Origin: an uncultured Pseudoxanthomonas sp.
Lineage (GTDB): Bacteria > Pseudomonadota > Gammaproteobacteria > Xanthomonadales > Xanthomonadaceae
Assembly (NCBI RefSeq): GCF_946886695.1
Contig: NZ_CAMPJD010000067.1
Span: 1-16,997, forward strand
Reading direction: 5' to 3'
Length of the DNA stretch: 16,997 bases
Shown here: one piece after another, positions 1 through 6,795 of the stretch
Numbering within the stretch: the stretch's first letter is position 1
Layout: every line of letters starts with the position of its first letter
The notes under the pieces: model-generated
Database searches by the model: none
The model's input: only the letters and a program-made list of their open reading frames with translations
Told to the model about the DNA's origin: nothing
Position numbers and translations under genes: made by a program

Positions 1-1
1 G

Positions 2-18
2 GCGCGTAGTTTACGCGC
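2..18. repeat. Perfect 7-bp inverted repeat at left edge
   Basis: GCGCGTA (2-8), a 3-base gap, then TACGCGC (12-18) form a perfect dyad. No T-run follows on the plus strand, so it is not a recognisable intrinsic terminator. It could be the end structure of a gene lying to the left or a protein-binding dyad, but nothing in the window decides. The rest of 1-185, before the first gene, holds no gene I can support. Confidence 0.3.
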
Positions 19-185
19 TGCGCGACGGCCGGTCCCCGTCATGGCCGGCGTTGATAGGGGACAACAGCCCGGCATGCCGCGGCCGGCGTCCGGTCATCGG
101 AACTCCGACCGACGGCACAGATTGGAGGAAACCTTTGTTGGACAAGGACTTGGCAATCCCCCGGGAATTCGGGACACTGCGCGGC

Positions 186-1088
186 ATGAGGGGGACTCTG
201 ACGCTTCTGGCCGTGCTGGCCGCGTTGACCGCACTGCCGGCCAGCGCGGGCACGCTGTACAAGTGCACCGGCAATGACGGTGTGCCGAACTACGTCAGCA
301 AGCGCGTCAGTGGCGCAAGCTGCGAAGTGGTCAGCCGCTACACGCCCGACCGCAACCGGCCGACGCAGGTCTCCGCCGTGTCACGGCCCGCCGTCGCCAC
401 GTCGGCGGTGGGGGCGGCCAGCTCGCCCGCCCTGTCCGATTCGGCCAGCGCCATCGTCCCGGCGGCGGTGCCAGCCGCGTCCGTCCCCGCGCCGGCCACC
501 GGTCCGCGCCGCGTGGTCAGCGGGCAGGTCTACTCCTACATCAAGGACGGCGTGCGTCACTACACCAGTACGCGCCCCCGTGGCGGCACCCAGGTCGCCA
601 GCCTGCGCACCATCAAGTACAGCTACATCGAAACCTGCTTCGCCTGCGGGAATCCGAGCGTCGACTTCGGACGGCTGCGGCTGAACACCTCGGCCTACCA
701 GGCCGAGATCGCCGCCGCGTCGCGCGAATTCGGTGTGGAGGAATCCATCCTGCGCGCGATCATGCACGCGGAGTCCTCCTACAATCCGATGGCGCTGTCG
801 CATGCCGGCGCGCAGGGCCTGATGCAGCTGATGCCGGCCACGGCACGTCGGTTCGGCGTGACCGACTCCTACAATGCCGGCCAGAACATCCGCGGCGGCG
901 CGCAGTACCTGTCCTGGCTGCTGAAGCGCTTCAACGGCAACCTGACCCTGGCCGCCGCCGGCTACAACGCTGGCGAAGGCGCGGTGGATCGCCATGGGGG
1001 CGTTCCTCCGTACAAGGAAACCCAGCGCTACGTGCAGCGCGTAGCCGTGCTGGCCGATCGCTACCGGCAGGCTGTCGCCGCGCGTTGA
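186..1088 (+). CDS. Secreted lytic transglycosylase, SLT (GH23) domain, with DUF4124-like N-terminus
   Basis: This is a peptidoglycan-cleaving lytic transglycosylase expected in the periplasm. From the ATG at 186 it has 300 residues. Residues 1-21 form a signal peptide (MRG, a hydrophobic core, then PASA). Residues 22-50 resemble DUF4124 (YKC...DGVPNYVS), residues 55-110 are an Ala/Pro/Ser-rich linker, and residues 113-131 repeat the DUF4124-like pattern (YSYIKDGVRHYTS). The SLT domain covers about 172-285 with the family motifs: HAES, whose Glu196 should be the catalytic acid, GLMQLMPATA (211-220) and AAGYNAG (257-263). Four cysteines (27, 46, 151, 154) could form disulfides. The start is uncertain. 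ATG 186 gives a typical signal peptide but lacks a Shine-Dalgarno, whereas TTG 138, in the same frame, has GGAGGAA seven bases upstream and would add 16 residues. The gene stands alone, and the exact transglycosylase subfamily is not clear. Confidence 0.93.
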   Translation: MRGTLTLLAVLAALTALPASAGTLYKCTGNDGVPNYVSKRVSGASCEVVSRYTPDRNRPTQVSAVSRPAVATSAVGAASSPALSDSASAIVPAAVPAASVPAPATGPRRVVSGQVYSYIKDGVRHYTSTRPRGGTQVASLRTIKYSYIETCFACGNPSVDFGRLRLNTSAYQAEIAAASREFGVEESILRAIMHAESSYNPMALSHAGAQGLMQLMPATARRFGVTDSYNAGQNIRGGAQYLSWLLKRFNGNLTLAAAGYNAGEGAVDRHGGVPPYKETQRYVQRVAVLADRYRQAVAAR

Positions 1089-1139
1089 GCCGCGGCGGGC
1101 GCTTTGGGCGCATGCAAGCCATTGATTCCACGGCAGCCG

Positions 1140-1169
1140 TTGTCGGCTCATTAAGCCATCCGTTACACT
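1140..1169 (+). promoter_or_regulatory. Probable sigma70 promoter of petABC
   Basis: TTGTCG (1140-1145) and TACACT (1164-1169) are separated by 18 bases, matching the sigma70 consensus at four positions each. The start of transcription would fall near 1176, giving a leader of about 80 bases before petA. It sits in the only gap (1089-1255) ahead of the operon. Confidence 0.5.
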
Positions 1170-1184
1170 TTGCCGTCTTTATGC

Positions 1185-1226
1185 GGCCCGCACCTGCGTT
1201 TCGGGTGCGGCCTTGGCAGCCTTTTT
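1185..1226 (+). other. Stem-loop and T-run in the petA leader
   Basis: GGCCCGCACC (1185-1194) pairs with GGTGCGGCC (1204-1212) with one bulged C and a 9-base loop. A TTTTT run lies at 1222-1226, nine bases beyond the stem, which is too far for a standard terminator. Because it follows the proposed promoter, it would lie in the petA leader RNA and could be a weak attenuator or merely a leader structure. Confidence 0.3.
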
Positions 1227-1255
1227 AGCTACCTGATTGTTTTGCGGAGTGCCGG

Positions 1256-1867
1256 ATGGCCATCGATGGGGTCAATGGGCCTGTGAATACGGGCCGACGC
1301 CGGTTCCTGACTGCGACCACCGCTGTGGTGGGTGCAGTGGGTGCCGGTATTGCAGCTGTACCTTTTATCAAGTCGTGGAATCCGAGCGCCCGGGCCAAGC
1401 TGGCCGGTGCCCCGGTGACCGCCGACCTGACCGGTCTGCAGGAAGGCCAGCGCCTGATCCTGGAGTGGCGCGGCCAGCCGATCTGGATCGTCAAGCGCTC
1501 CAAGGCGATCCTGGATGCGCTGCCGACCCTGGACGCGAACCTGCGCGACCCGCAGTCGCAGAACCTCGACCAGCAGCCGTCGTACATCAAGGGTGAGACG
1601 CGCTCGCTGAAGCCGGAGATCTCCGTGCTGGTCGGCCTGTGCACGCATCTGGGCTGCTCGCCGGAAATGGCGGCCGAGATCAAGCCCGAGCCGTACGACC
1701 CTGACTGGAAGGGCGGCTATTTCTGCCCTTGCCACAAGTCGCGCTTCGACATGGCAGGCCGCGTGTTCCAGGGCGTGCCGGCCCCCACCAACCTGGTGGT
1801 GCCGCCCCATTACTACGAGAACGACACGACCATCGTCGTCGGCCTCGACCCGCAGGGGGGCGCATAA
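1256..1867 (+). CDS. petA: Ubiquinol-cytochrome c reductase, Rieske iron-sulfur subunit
   Basis: Rieske [2Fe-2S] subunit of the cytochrome bc1 complex, which carries electrons from quinol at the Qo site of cytochrome b to cytochrome c1. It has 203 residues. A twin-arginine signal (GRRRFL, 13-18) and the hydrophobic stretch 19-38 form the uncleaved membrane anchor typical of the family, so export should be by Tat. The cluster ligands are visible as CTHLGC (Cys129, His131; Cys134 for the disulfide) and CPCHKS (Cys157, His160; Cys159 for the disulfide). Lys161 replaces the Gly of the more familiar CPCHGS, which is outside the ligand set. The ATG at 1256 has GGAG six bases upstream. It is the first gene of petABC, with a 3-base gap to petB. 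The identification is secure. Confidence 0.97.
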   Translation: MAIDGVNGPVNTGRRRFLTATTAVVGAVGAGIAAVPFIKSWNPSARAKLAGAPVTADLTGLQEGQRLILEWRGQPIWIVKRSKAILDALPTLDANLRDPQSQNLDQQPSYIKGETRSLKPEISVLVGLCTHLGCSPEMAAEIKPEPYDPDWKGGYFCPCHKSRFDMAGRVFQGVPAPTNLVVPPHYYENDTTIVVGLDPQGGA

Positions 1868-1870
1868 GCC

Positions 1871-3130
1871 ATGGCGAACATCATTACCCGCACCGCCGAT
1901 GGCGTGATGGACTGGTTCAACGCGCGCGCGCCGGGCTTCATGCCCGTGTACCGCAAGCACATGAGCGAGTACTACGCGCCCAAGAACTTCAACATCTGGT
2001 ACATCTTCGGTGTGCTGTCGATCGTGGTGCTGGTCAACCAGATCCTGACCGGCATCTTCCTGACGATGCACTTCAAGCCGAGCGCGGCGGAAGCCTTCGC
2101 CTCGGTCGAATACATCATGCGCGACGTGGAGTGGGGCTGGCTGATCCGCTACATGCACAGCACCGGCGCCTCGCTGTTCTTCATCGTCGTCTACATCCAC
2201 ATGTTCCGCGGCCTGATGTACGGCTCGTACCAGAAGCCGCGCGAGCTGGTGTGGATCCTCGGCATGCTGATCTACCTGGTGCTGATGGCCGAAGCCTTCC
2301 TGGGTTACGTGCTGCCGTGGGGCCAGATGTCGTTCTGGGGTGCGAAGGTCATCATCTCGCTGTTCGGCGCCATTCCGGTGATCGGCAACGGCCTGACCGA
2401 GTGGATCATGGGCGACTACCTGCCCAGCGACGCCACCCTGAACCGCTTCTTCGCGCTGCATGTCATCGCGCTGCCGCTGGTGCTGCTGCTGCTGGTGGTG
2501 CTGCACATCTTCGCACTGCATGAAGTCGGCTCGAACAACCCCGACGGCGTCGAGATCAAGAAGGGCCCGAAGGGCAACCGCTGGTCGCCCACGGCACCGG
2601 CCGATGGTGTGCCGTTCCATCCGTATTACACGGTGAAGGATGGCTTCTACGTCGGCGGCTTCCTGATCATCGCGGCGTTCATCGTGTTCTTCGCACCCGC
2701 GATGGGCGGCTGGTTCCTGGAGCACGACAACTTTTCCGAGGCCAACAAGCTGGTGACCCCGGCGCACATCAAGCCGGTGTGGTACTACACCCCGTACTAC
2801 GCGATGTTGCGCGTAGTGCCGGACAAGCTCGGCGGCGTGCTGGTGATGTTCGGCGCCATCGCGATCCTGTTCCTAGTGCCGTGGCTGGACCGTGCCAAGG
2901 TCAAGTCCTACCGCTACCGCGGCCTGCTGTCGAAGGTGCTGCTGGGCGTGTTCGCGATCTGCTTCGTGTGGCTGGGCAAGATCGGTGCCGGCCCGGGTAC
3001 GGACCCGGTGGAAACCATCATCGGCCGCTTCCTGACCGCGTTCTACTTCCTGTTCTTCATGACCATGCCGATCTGGACCAAGATCGACAAGACCAAGCCA
3101 GTGCCCGAGCGGGTGACGACGCATGACTAA
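1871..3130 (+). CDS. petB: Ubiquinol-cytochrome c reductase, cytochrome b subunit
   Basis: Membrane core of the bc1 complex, carrying hemes bL and bH and both quinone sites. It has 419 residues, a full-length fused form with no split into b6 and subunit IV. The heme ligands should be His96 and His110 (helix B, in RYMHSTGAS and VYIHMFRG) and His197 and His212 (helix D, in FFALHVIA and VVLHIFAL). The helix D pair has 14 residues between them, where alphaproteobacterial and mitochondrial proteins have 13. GYVLPWGQMSFWGA (145-158) is the classic cd1-region motif. The Qo motif reads PVWY (302-305) where mitochondria have PEWY, a variant I recall for beta- and gammaproteobacteria. The gene begins 3 bases after petA and overlaps petC by 8 bases. 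Confidence 0.98.
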   Translation: MANIITRTADGVMDWFNARAPGFMPVYRKHMSEYYAPKNFNIWYIFGVLSIVVLVNQILTGIFLTMHFKPSAAEAFASVEYIMRDVEWGWLIRYMHSTGASLFFIVVYIHMFRGLMYGSYQKPRELVWILGMLIYLVLMAEAFLGYVLPWGQMSFWGAKVIISLFGAIPVIGNGLTEWIMGDYLPSDATLNRFFALHVIALPLVLLLLVVLHIFALHEVGSNNPDGVEIKKGPKGNRWSPTAPADGVPFHPYYTVKDGFYVGGFLIIAAFIVFFAPAMGGWFLEHDNFSEANKLVTPAHIKPVWYYTPYYAMLRVVPDKLGGVLVMFGAIAILFLVPWLDRAKVKSYRYRGLLSKVLLGVFAICFVWLGKIGAGPGTDPVETIIGRFLTAFYFLFFMTMPIWTKIDKTKPVPERVTTHD

Positions 3131-3869
3131 GACTTTCGCCTCTCGCCTAGCTGTCTTCGCCAGCGGGTTGCTGATCTCGTTCACTGCCTTCGCTGCCGGC
3201 GGCGGCGACACACTCCAGGCCGGCAACGACCTGAGCGACCGCGCCTCCCTGCAGCGCGGCGCGCAGCTGTACATGAACTACTGCGCAGGCTGCCACTCGC
3301 TGAAGTACATGCGCTATTCGCGCATGGCCGAAGATCTGGGCCTGACCGAAGACGAGGTGATGAAGAACCTCAACTTCACCGGTGCCAAGTTCGGCGAGCA
3401 GGTGCTGGTGTCCATGCCTGCCGCGGGTGGCGAGAAGTGGTTCGGCAAGATGCCGCCTGACCTGAGCGTCATTTCCCGTGTGCGCGGCAGCGACTGGATC
3501 TACACGTACCTCAAGTCGTTCTACCTCGACGAATCGCGTCCGCTGGGATGGAACAACAAGCTGTTCCCGAATGCCTCCATGCCCAACCCGCTGTGGGAAC
3601 TGCAGGGCCTGCAGCATGCCGAGTTCGGCCCCGTCGATCCTGCCACCGGCGAGCGCCACGTCGAGGGCCTCAAGGTGGCCCAGGCGGGTCGCCAGAACGC
3701 GCAGCAGTTCGACCAGACCGCGCGCGACATCACCAACTTCCTGGAGTATGTCGGTGAGCCGGCGGCCCTGAAGCGCCAGAGCATCGGCGTGTGGGTGATC
3801 CTGTTCCTGGCGGCGTTGACGTTCCTGGCCTACCTGCTGAAGCAGGAGTACTGGAAGGACGTCCACTAA
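3123..3869 (+). CDS. petC: Ubiquinol-cytochrome c reductase, cytochrome c1 subunit
   Basis: Cytochrome c1 passes electrons from the Rieske protein to soluble cytochrome c or a terminal oxidase. It has 248 residues. Residues 1-25 are a Sec signal peptide (ending TAFAA). The covalent heme site is CAGCH (54-58), and Met153, in PNASMPNPLW, is the likely sixth ligand. KMPPDLS (109-115) is also typical of the family. Residues 222-239 form the C-terminal membrane anchor that holds the heme domain at the periplasmic face, followed by a short charged tail. The start codon lies inside the end of petB (8-base overlap), which implies translational coupling. It is the last gene of the operon, with a terminator 62 bases downstream. 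Confidence 0.97.
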   Translation: MTKTFASRLAVFASGLLISFTAFAAGGGDTLQAGNDLSDRASLQRGAQLYMNYCAGCHSLKYMRYSRMAEDLGLTEDEVMKNLNFTGAKFGEQVLVSMPAAGGEKWFGKMPPDLSVISRVRGSDWIYTYLKSFYLDESRPLGWNNKLFPNASMPNPLWELQGLQHAEFGPVDPATGERHVEGLKVAQAGRQNAQQFDQTARDITNFLEYVGEPAALKRQSIGVWVILFLAALTFLAYLLKQEYWKDVH

Positions 3870-3930
3870 GGACCGTCGCGCATCCACTGCAGCGGTGCAG
3901 GGTTGGTGCCCGCACCGCAAGGCGAAATTG

Positions 3931-3958
3931 GCCAAGCCTGGGGTTGCTTGGCTTTTTT
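3931..3958 (+). terminator. Rho-independent terminator of petABC
   Basis: GCCAAGC (3931-3937), an 8-base loop and GCTTGGC (3946-3952) form a perfect 7-bp stem followed directly by TTTTTT (3953-3958). It closes the petABC operon and separates it from sspA. Confidence 0.9.
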
Positions 3959-4020
3959 CGGCAGGGATTGCACACTCAGGGACCGTGGCGACCGTCAGCA
4001 AGGGGCTGGCGGCGTCGGTG

Positions 4021-4040
4021 CGATCGGCGGATTCCGATCG
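4021..4040 (+). other. Hairpin just upstream of the sspA ribosome-binding site
   Basis: CGATCGG (4021-4027), loop CGGATT, then CCGATCG (4034-4040) is a perfect 7-bp inverted repeat. It ends two bases before the GGAGAG Shine-Dalgarno (4043-4048). It has no T-run. It could influence ribosome access or be a protein-binding dyad; the function is inferred from position only. Confidence 0.4.
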
Positions 4041-4054
4041 TCGGAGAGCCGTGA

Positions 4055-4690
4055 ATGGCTGCGAGTCCACGTATGCGCAATACACTGACGCTGTTTTCTT
4101 CCACCGATGACGTGCTCTGCCACCGCGTGCGGCTGGTGCTCGCCGCCAAGGGCGTCAGTTACGACCTCGTGCCGGTGGATCCGCAGAATCCGCCCGAAGA
4201 CCTCATCGATCTGAATCCCTACCATTCCGTGCCCACTCTGGTGGAGCGCGACCTGGTCCTGTACGCCGCCTCCGTCGTCAGCGAATACCTCGACGAACGC
4301 TATCCGCATCCGCCGCTGATGCCGGTGGATCCGCTGTCACGCGCGCGCCTGCGCCTGGCCATGCTGCGTATCGAGCACGACTGGGTGCCCCAGGTCCAGG
4401 CCATCCAGCTGGGCAACAAGCAGCAGGTCGAAGCGGGCCGCAAGCGCCTGAAGGAACTGCTGACCGCCTCGGTGCCGCTGTTCAAGGCGAGCAAGTTCTT
4501 CCTCAACCCCGAAATGAGCCTGGCCGACTGTGCGATGGCCCCGATCATCTGGCGCCTGCCTTCGCTCGATGTGCCGCTGCCGAAGGACGGCAAGGCGATC
4601 GAGGACTATGGCAACCGCATCTTCCGCCACCCCGGTTTCCTGCGCAGCCTGACGGATGCCGAGAGGAAGCTGCGCGAGATCCCGGCTTAG
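4055..4690 (+). CDS. sspA: Stringent starvation protein A (SspA), GST-fold RNA polymerase-associated factor
   Basis: SspA binds RNA polymerase and helps switch transcription under starvation or acid stress. In E. coli it works with sigma70 at stress and phage promoters. The protein has 211 residues with a thioredoxin-like N-terminal half (about 9-85) and an all-helical C-terminal half (about 90-205), the glutathione S-transferase fold without evident transferase chemistry. The surface motif Pro84-His85-Pro86, important for E. coli SspA activity, is present at the same numbers (YPHPPLMP). ATG 4055 has GGAGAG six bases upstream and is preferred over the internal ATG at 4073. It follows petABC after a terminator and precedes sspB by 70 bases; pet-ssp adjacency is common in beta- and gammaproteobacteria. 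I see no convincing promoter, although one must lie within 3959-4054. Confidence 0.95.
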   Translation: MAASPRMRNTLTLFSSTDDVLCHRVRLVLAAKGVSYDLVPVDPQNPPEDLIDLNPYHSVPTLVERDLVLYAASVVSEYLDERYPHPPLMPVDPLSRARLRLAMLRIEHDWVPQVQAIQLGNKQQVEAGRKRLKELLTASVPLFKASKFFLNPEMSLADCAMAPIIWRLPSLDVPLPKDGKAIEDYGNRIFRHPGFLRSLTDAERKLREIPA

Positions 4691-4760
4691 CCGGCATCCG
4701 AGCAAGGCTTGGTTCGCAGGCATTGCAGGACAGCCCAGCGACCGGCAGCCGAGACGCGAA

Positions 4761-5213
4761 ATGACTGACGCCACGCCCCGCATGACCAGCCATCGCCCGT
4801 ACCTGTTGCGGGCCCTGAACGAGTGGATCGCCGACAACGGCATGACGCCCCATTTGCTGGTGGACGCCACACAGGCGGGTGTCCAGGTGCCTGTCAGCGC
4901 AGTGAAGGAAGGCAAGGTGGTGTTGAACATCGCCGAACGTGCGGTGGTGCGGCTGTTGATCGACAACGAGGCCGTCAGCTTCACCGCGCGGTTCGGTGGG
5001 GTCAGCCAGGCCGTGTACGTGCCGGTCAGTGCCGTGCTGGCGATCTACTCGCGCGAAACCGGGCAGGGCATGGCGTTGCCGGATGACGTAGCGCACGATC
5101 CCGATGCCGGTGGTGGTGACGATGATCAGCCGCCCTCTCCGGACACGCCGCCCGATGACGATGCACCACCGCCCGCGGGCAAGCGCCCGCCGTTCCTGCG
5201 CGTGGTCAAGTAG
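4761..5213 (+). CDS. sspB: ClpXP adaptor SspB
   Basis: SspB is the adaptor that binds ssrA-tagged peptides from stalled ribosomes and delivers them to the ClpXP protease. It has 150 residues. Residues 11-108 are the folded substrate-binding domain (RPYLLRALNEWI... through VPVSAVLAIYS). Residues 109-138 form a flexible Asp/Pro-rich linker. The last residues, LRVVK, match the ClpX-docking (XB) tail of E. coli SspB. The start at ATG 4761 gives the usual family N-terminus. The internal ATG at 4782 is an alternative, and neither has a strong Shine-Dalgarno. It is probably co-transcribed with sspA. The downstream gene is convergent, 43 bases away. Confidence 0.95.
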   Translation: MTDATPRMTSHRPYLLRALNEWIADNGMTPHLLVDATQAGVQVPVSAVKEGKVVLNIAERAVVRLLIDNEAVSFTARFGGVSQAVYVPVSAVLAIYSRETGQGMALPDDVAHDPDAGGGDDDQPPSPDTPPDDDAPPPAGKRPPFLRVVK

Positions 5214-5256
5214 TTCGCCGTCCGCGCGGATCTGCCAAAAAACCCGCGCAGCGAAG

Positions 5257-5592
5257 TCAGTGTAGATCGAGTGGCGCGACCGAGCGCGCCACCGGCCCGA
5301 CGAACGAGACCAGTTGGCCCTTGCGCAACACCAGGCGGCCCACGTGGCGATCTACGCCGTCGTGGGAATACTCGAAGCGGAAGCTGCGCTCGAACCCCAG
5401 CCAGCCATCTTCGCCACGGCGCAGGCGGAGCCCGTTCGCGTGGACGCTCTGGTCCAGCCAGATGACCCCGGCCGCCTGGCAGGCGTTCCGGCCCAGTGCG
5501 CCGGCGCGCTCGGCGGCGGCGCGCGCCGCATTCCAGTAGGCGAACGCCGCCGCTGCGGCGATCAACCACAACAAGGCGCTCAGCGGAGACAT
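5257..5592 (-). CDS. DUF3301 family membrane-anchored protein
   Basis: A protein of 111 residues that I recognise as DUF3301, a family of unknown function in gammaproteobacteria. Residues 4-25 (LSALLWLIAAAAAFAYWNAA) form one membrane segment or uncleaved anchor. The remainder is a small basic domain with the sequence VIWLDQSVHANGLRLRR and the segment FRFEYSHDG, which are typical of the family. It starts 7 bases after the nadC stop and is the last gene of a three-gene minus-strand operon, so it is probably co-expressed with NadC. No function can be assigned from sequence. Confidence 0.85.
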   Translation of the reverse strand: MSPLSALLWLIAAAAAFAYWNAARAAAERAGALGRNACQAAGVIWLDQSVHANGLRLRRGEDGWLGFERSFRFEYSHDGVDRHVGRLVLRKGQLVSFVGPVARSVAPLDLH

Positions 5593-5599
5593 GCGGGCC

Positions 5600-6466
5600 T
5601 CATGGCACGGGGCCGAGTTTCATCGACAGGTCGATGGCACGGACATGCTTGGTCAGTCCGCCGATGGAAACGAAATCCACGCCATCTGCGGCAATGCCAC
5701 GCAGCGTGCCCAGATCGACCCCGCCGGAGACCTCCAGCGGAATGCGGCCGGAATACGGTGCGGATCTGGCGCGGCGGACCGCTTCGCGCCGCGTACCTGC
5801 ATCGAAGTCATCGATGAGGATGCGGTCGCAGCCTTCAGCCAGCGCTTCATCGAGCTGCAGCAGTGTTTCCACCTCGACGATAAGCGGCAACGAAGGATGC
5901 AGATGGCGTGCCGCGCGGATCGCAGCGGTGAGCGACCCCGCCGCGCGGACATGGTTCTCTTTCAGCATCACGGCGTCGTACAGGCCCATGCGGTGATTCT
6001 GCCCGCCTCCGCAGCGGACCGCGTACTTCTGCGCCAGGCGTAGGCCTGGCAGGGTCTTGCGCGTATCCAGGATCGTGCAGCCGGTGCCGCGCACGAGGTC
6101 GACGTAAGCGGCCGTTACCGTGGCCGTTCCCGTCAGTGTCTGCATGAAGTTGAGCGCCGAACGCTCCGCAGTGACCAGAGCGCGTGCTCGACCTTCCAGC
6201 GTGGCCAGCACCGTGCCGGCCGGCACACGATCACCGTCCTGGAAGCGCCAGTCGATGCGTACCTGCGGATCGAGGGCGCGGTGGCAGGCATCGAACCAGG
6301 GCTGGCCGGCGATGACGGCCTCTTCCTTGCACAGCAGGTAGGCGATGTCGGCGACGTCCGGCAGCAGGGCAGCGGTGGCATCGCCGCTGCCGACATCCTC
6401 GGCCAGCGCACGCGCAATGTCATCGGCAATCACGCCCGCGTCGGGTGGCGTCGGACGTGCGCTCAT
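5600..6466 (-). CDS. nadC: Nicotinate-nucleotide pyrophosphorylase, carboxylating (quinolinate phosphoribosyltransferase)
   Basis: NadC converts quinolinate and PRPP to nicotinate mononucleotide, CO2 and pyrophosphate, the step that commits quinolinate to NAD synthesis in the cytosol. It has 288 residues, the normal family size. Visible family motifs are ALNFMQTLTGTAT (104-116), DTRKTLPGLR (134-143; Arg136 and Lys137 bind substrate), NHRMGLYDAVMLKENH (157-172), VEVET (197-201), LIDDF (217-221) and the phosphate-binding EVSGGV (245-250) and SIGGLT (267-272). The start overlaps the stop of the Trm112-like gene by 4 bases (ATGA), implying coupling. I see no unusual substitutions. Confidence 0.97.
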   Translation of the reverse strand: MSARPTPPDAGVIADDIARALAEDVGSGDATAALLPDVADIAYLLCKEEAVIAGQPWFDACHRALDPQVRIDWRFQDGDRVPAGTVLATLEGRARALVTAERSALNFMQTLTGTATVTAAYVDLVRGTGCTILDTRKTLPGLRLAQKYAVRCGGGQNHRMGLYDAVMLKENHVRAAGSLTAAIRAARHLHPSLPLIVEVETLLQLDEALAEGCDRILIDDFDAGTRREAVRRARSAPYSGRIPLEVSGGVDLGTLRGIAADGVDFVSIGGLTKHVRAIDLSMKLGPVP

Positions 6467-6732
6467 CGGTTCGCGAAGTCGCTGGCCTGTGCGGTGGCGA
6501 TCGCTTCTTCCGCCAGCAGCACGGGGATGCCGTCCTCGACGCGGTAGACGATCTTGCGGTCATGCGTGACCAGTGCCTCGCGCAGGGGTTCGGTCTGGGC
6601 GGTGTCGTCGGCACGCTTGACCTGTCCTGCACTGATCGCATGGTTGAGTGTCTCCAGGCTGCGGGCGTCGAGCATGGCCAATGGCTGGCGGGTGGCGGGA
6701 CAGCAGAGGAGGTCGAGCAGTTTGCGATCCAT
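6463..6732 (-). CDS. Trm112-like (UPF0434/YcaR) family protein
   Basis: A small protein of 89 residues. The start MDRKLLDLLCCP and the ending VYRVEDGIPVLLAEEAI (62-78) are diagnostic of the YcaR/Trm112-like family, whose role in bacteria is poorly defined; eukaryotic Trm112 activates methyltransferases. It has only Cys10 and Cys11 and reads CCPATR where E. coli YcaR has CPVC, so the zinc site of the classic form is not intact. It is also longer than YcaR (about 60 residues), with an insertion around residues 25-58. It is the first gene of the minus-strand operon with nadC. The ATG at 6732 is preceded by a run of C on its strand, and I see no Shine-Dalgarno. Confidence 0.88.
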   Translation of the reverse strand: MDRKLLDLLCCPATRQPLAMLDARSLETLNHAISAGQVKRADDTAQTEPLREALVTHDRKIVYRVEDGIPVLLAEEAIATAQASDFANR

Positions 6733-6765
6733 GGGGGGACTCGATCAGCGGTTCGGTCAGGAGGG

Positions 6766-6771
6766 TAGAAT
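6766..6771 (+). promoter_or_regulatory. Probable -10 element of the purEK promoter
   Basis: TAGAAT (6766-6771) is a near-consensus -10 within the 63-base gap between the divergent Trm112-like gene and purE. No good -35 lies 16-18 bases upstream. Transcription would start near 6778, leaving a leader of under 20 bases. I did not recognise a PurR operator or a purine riboswitch. Confidence 0.4.
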
Positions 6772-6795
6772 ACGTCTTTGCGACTGAGGACGGCC

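Noticed and set aside
1229..2767. Long minus-strand open frame (512 codons) opposite petA and petB
   Set aside because: It is rich in His, Arg, Gln and Asp in the manner of reversed GC-rich codons, has no recognisable domain, and lies antisense to two certain genes.
3147..4085. Minus-strand open frame across petC and the petABC terminator
   Set aside because: It is antisense to petC, crosses an evident terminator and shows no domain.
5224..5249. GCGCGG...CCGCGC hairpin between sspB and the DUF3301 gene
   Set aside because: The stem is only 6 bp with a 14-base loop, and the A/T run lies inside the loop rather than after the stem, so I do not call it a terminator.
6733..6795. Purine riboswitch or PurR operator upstream of purE
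   Set aside because: The 63-base gap is too short for a riboswitch, and no palindrome resembling a PurR site is visible.
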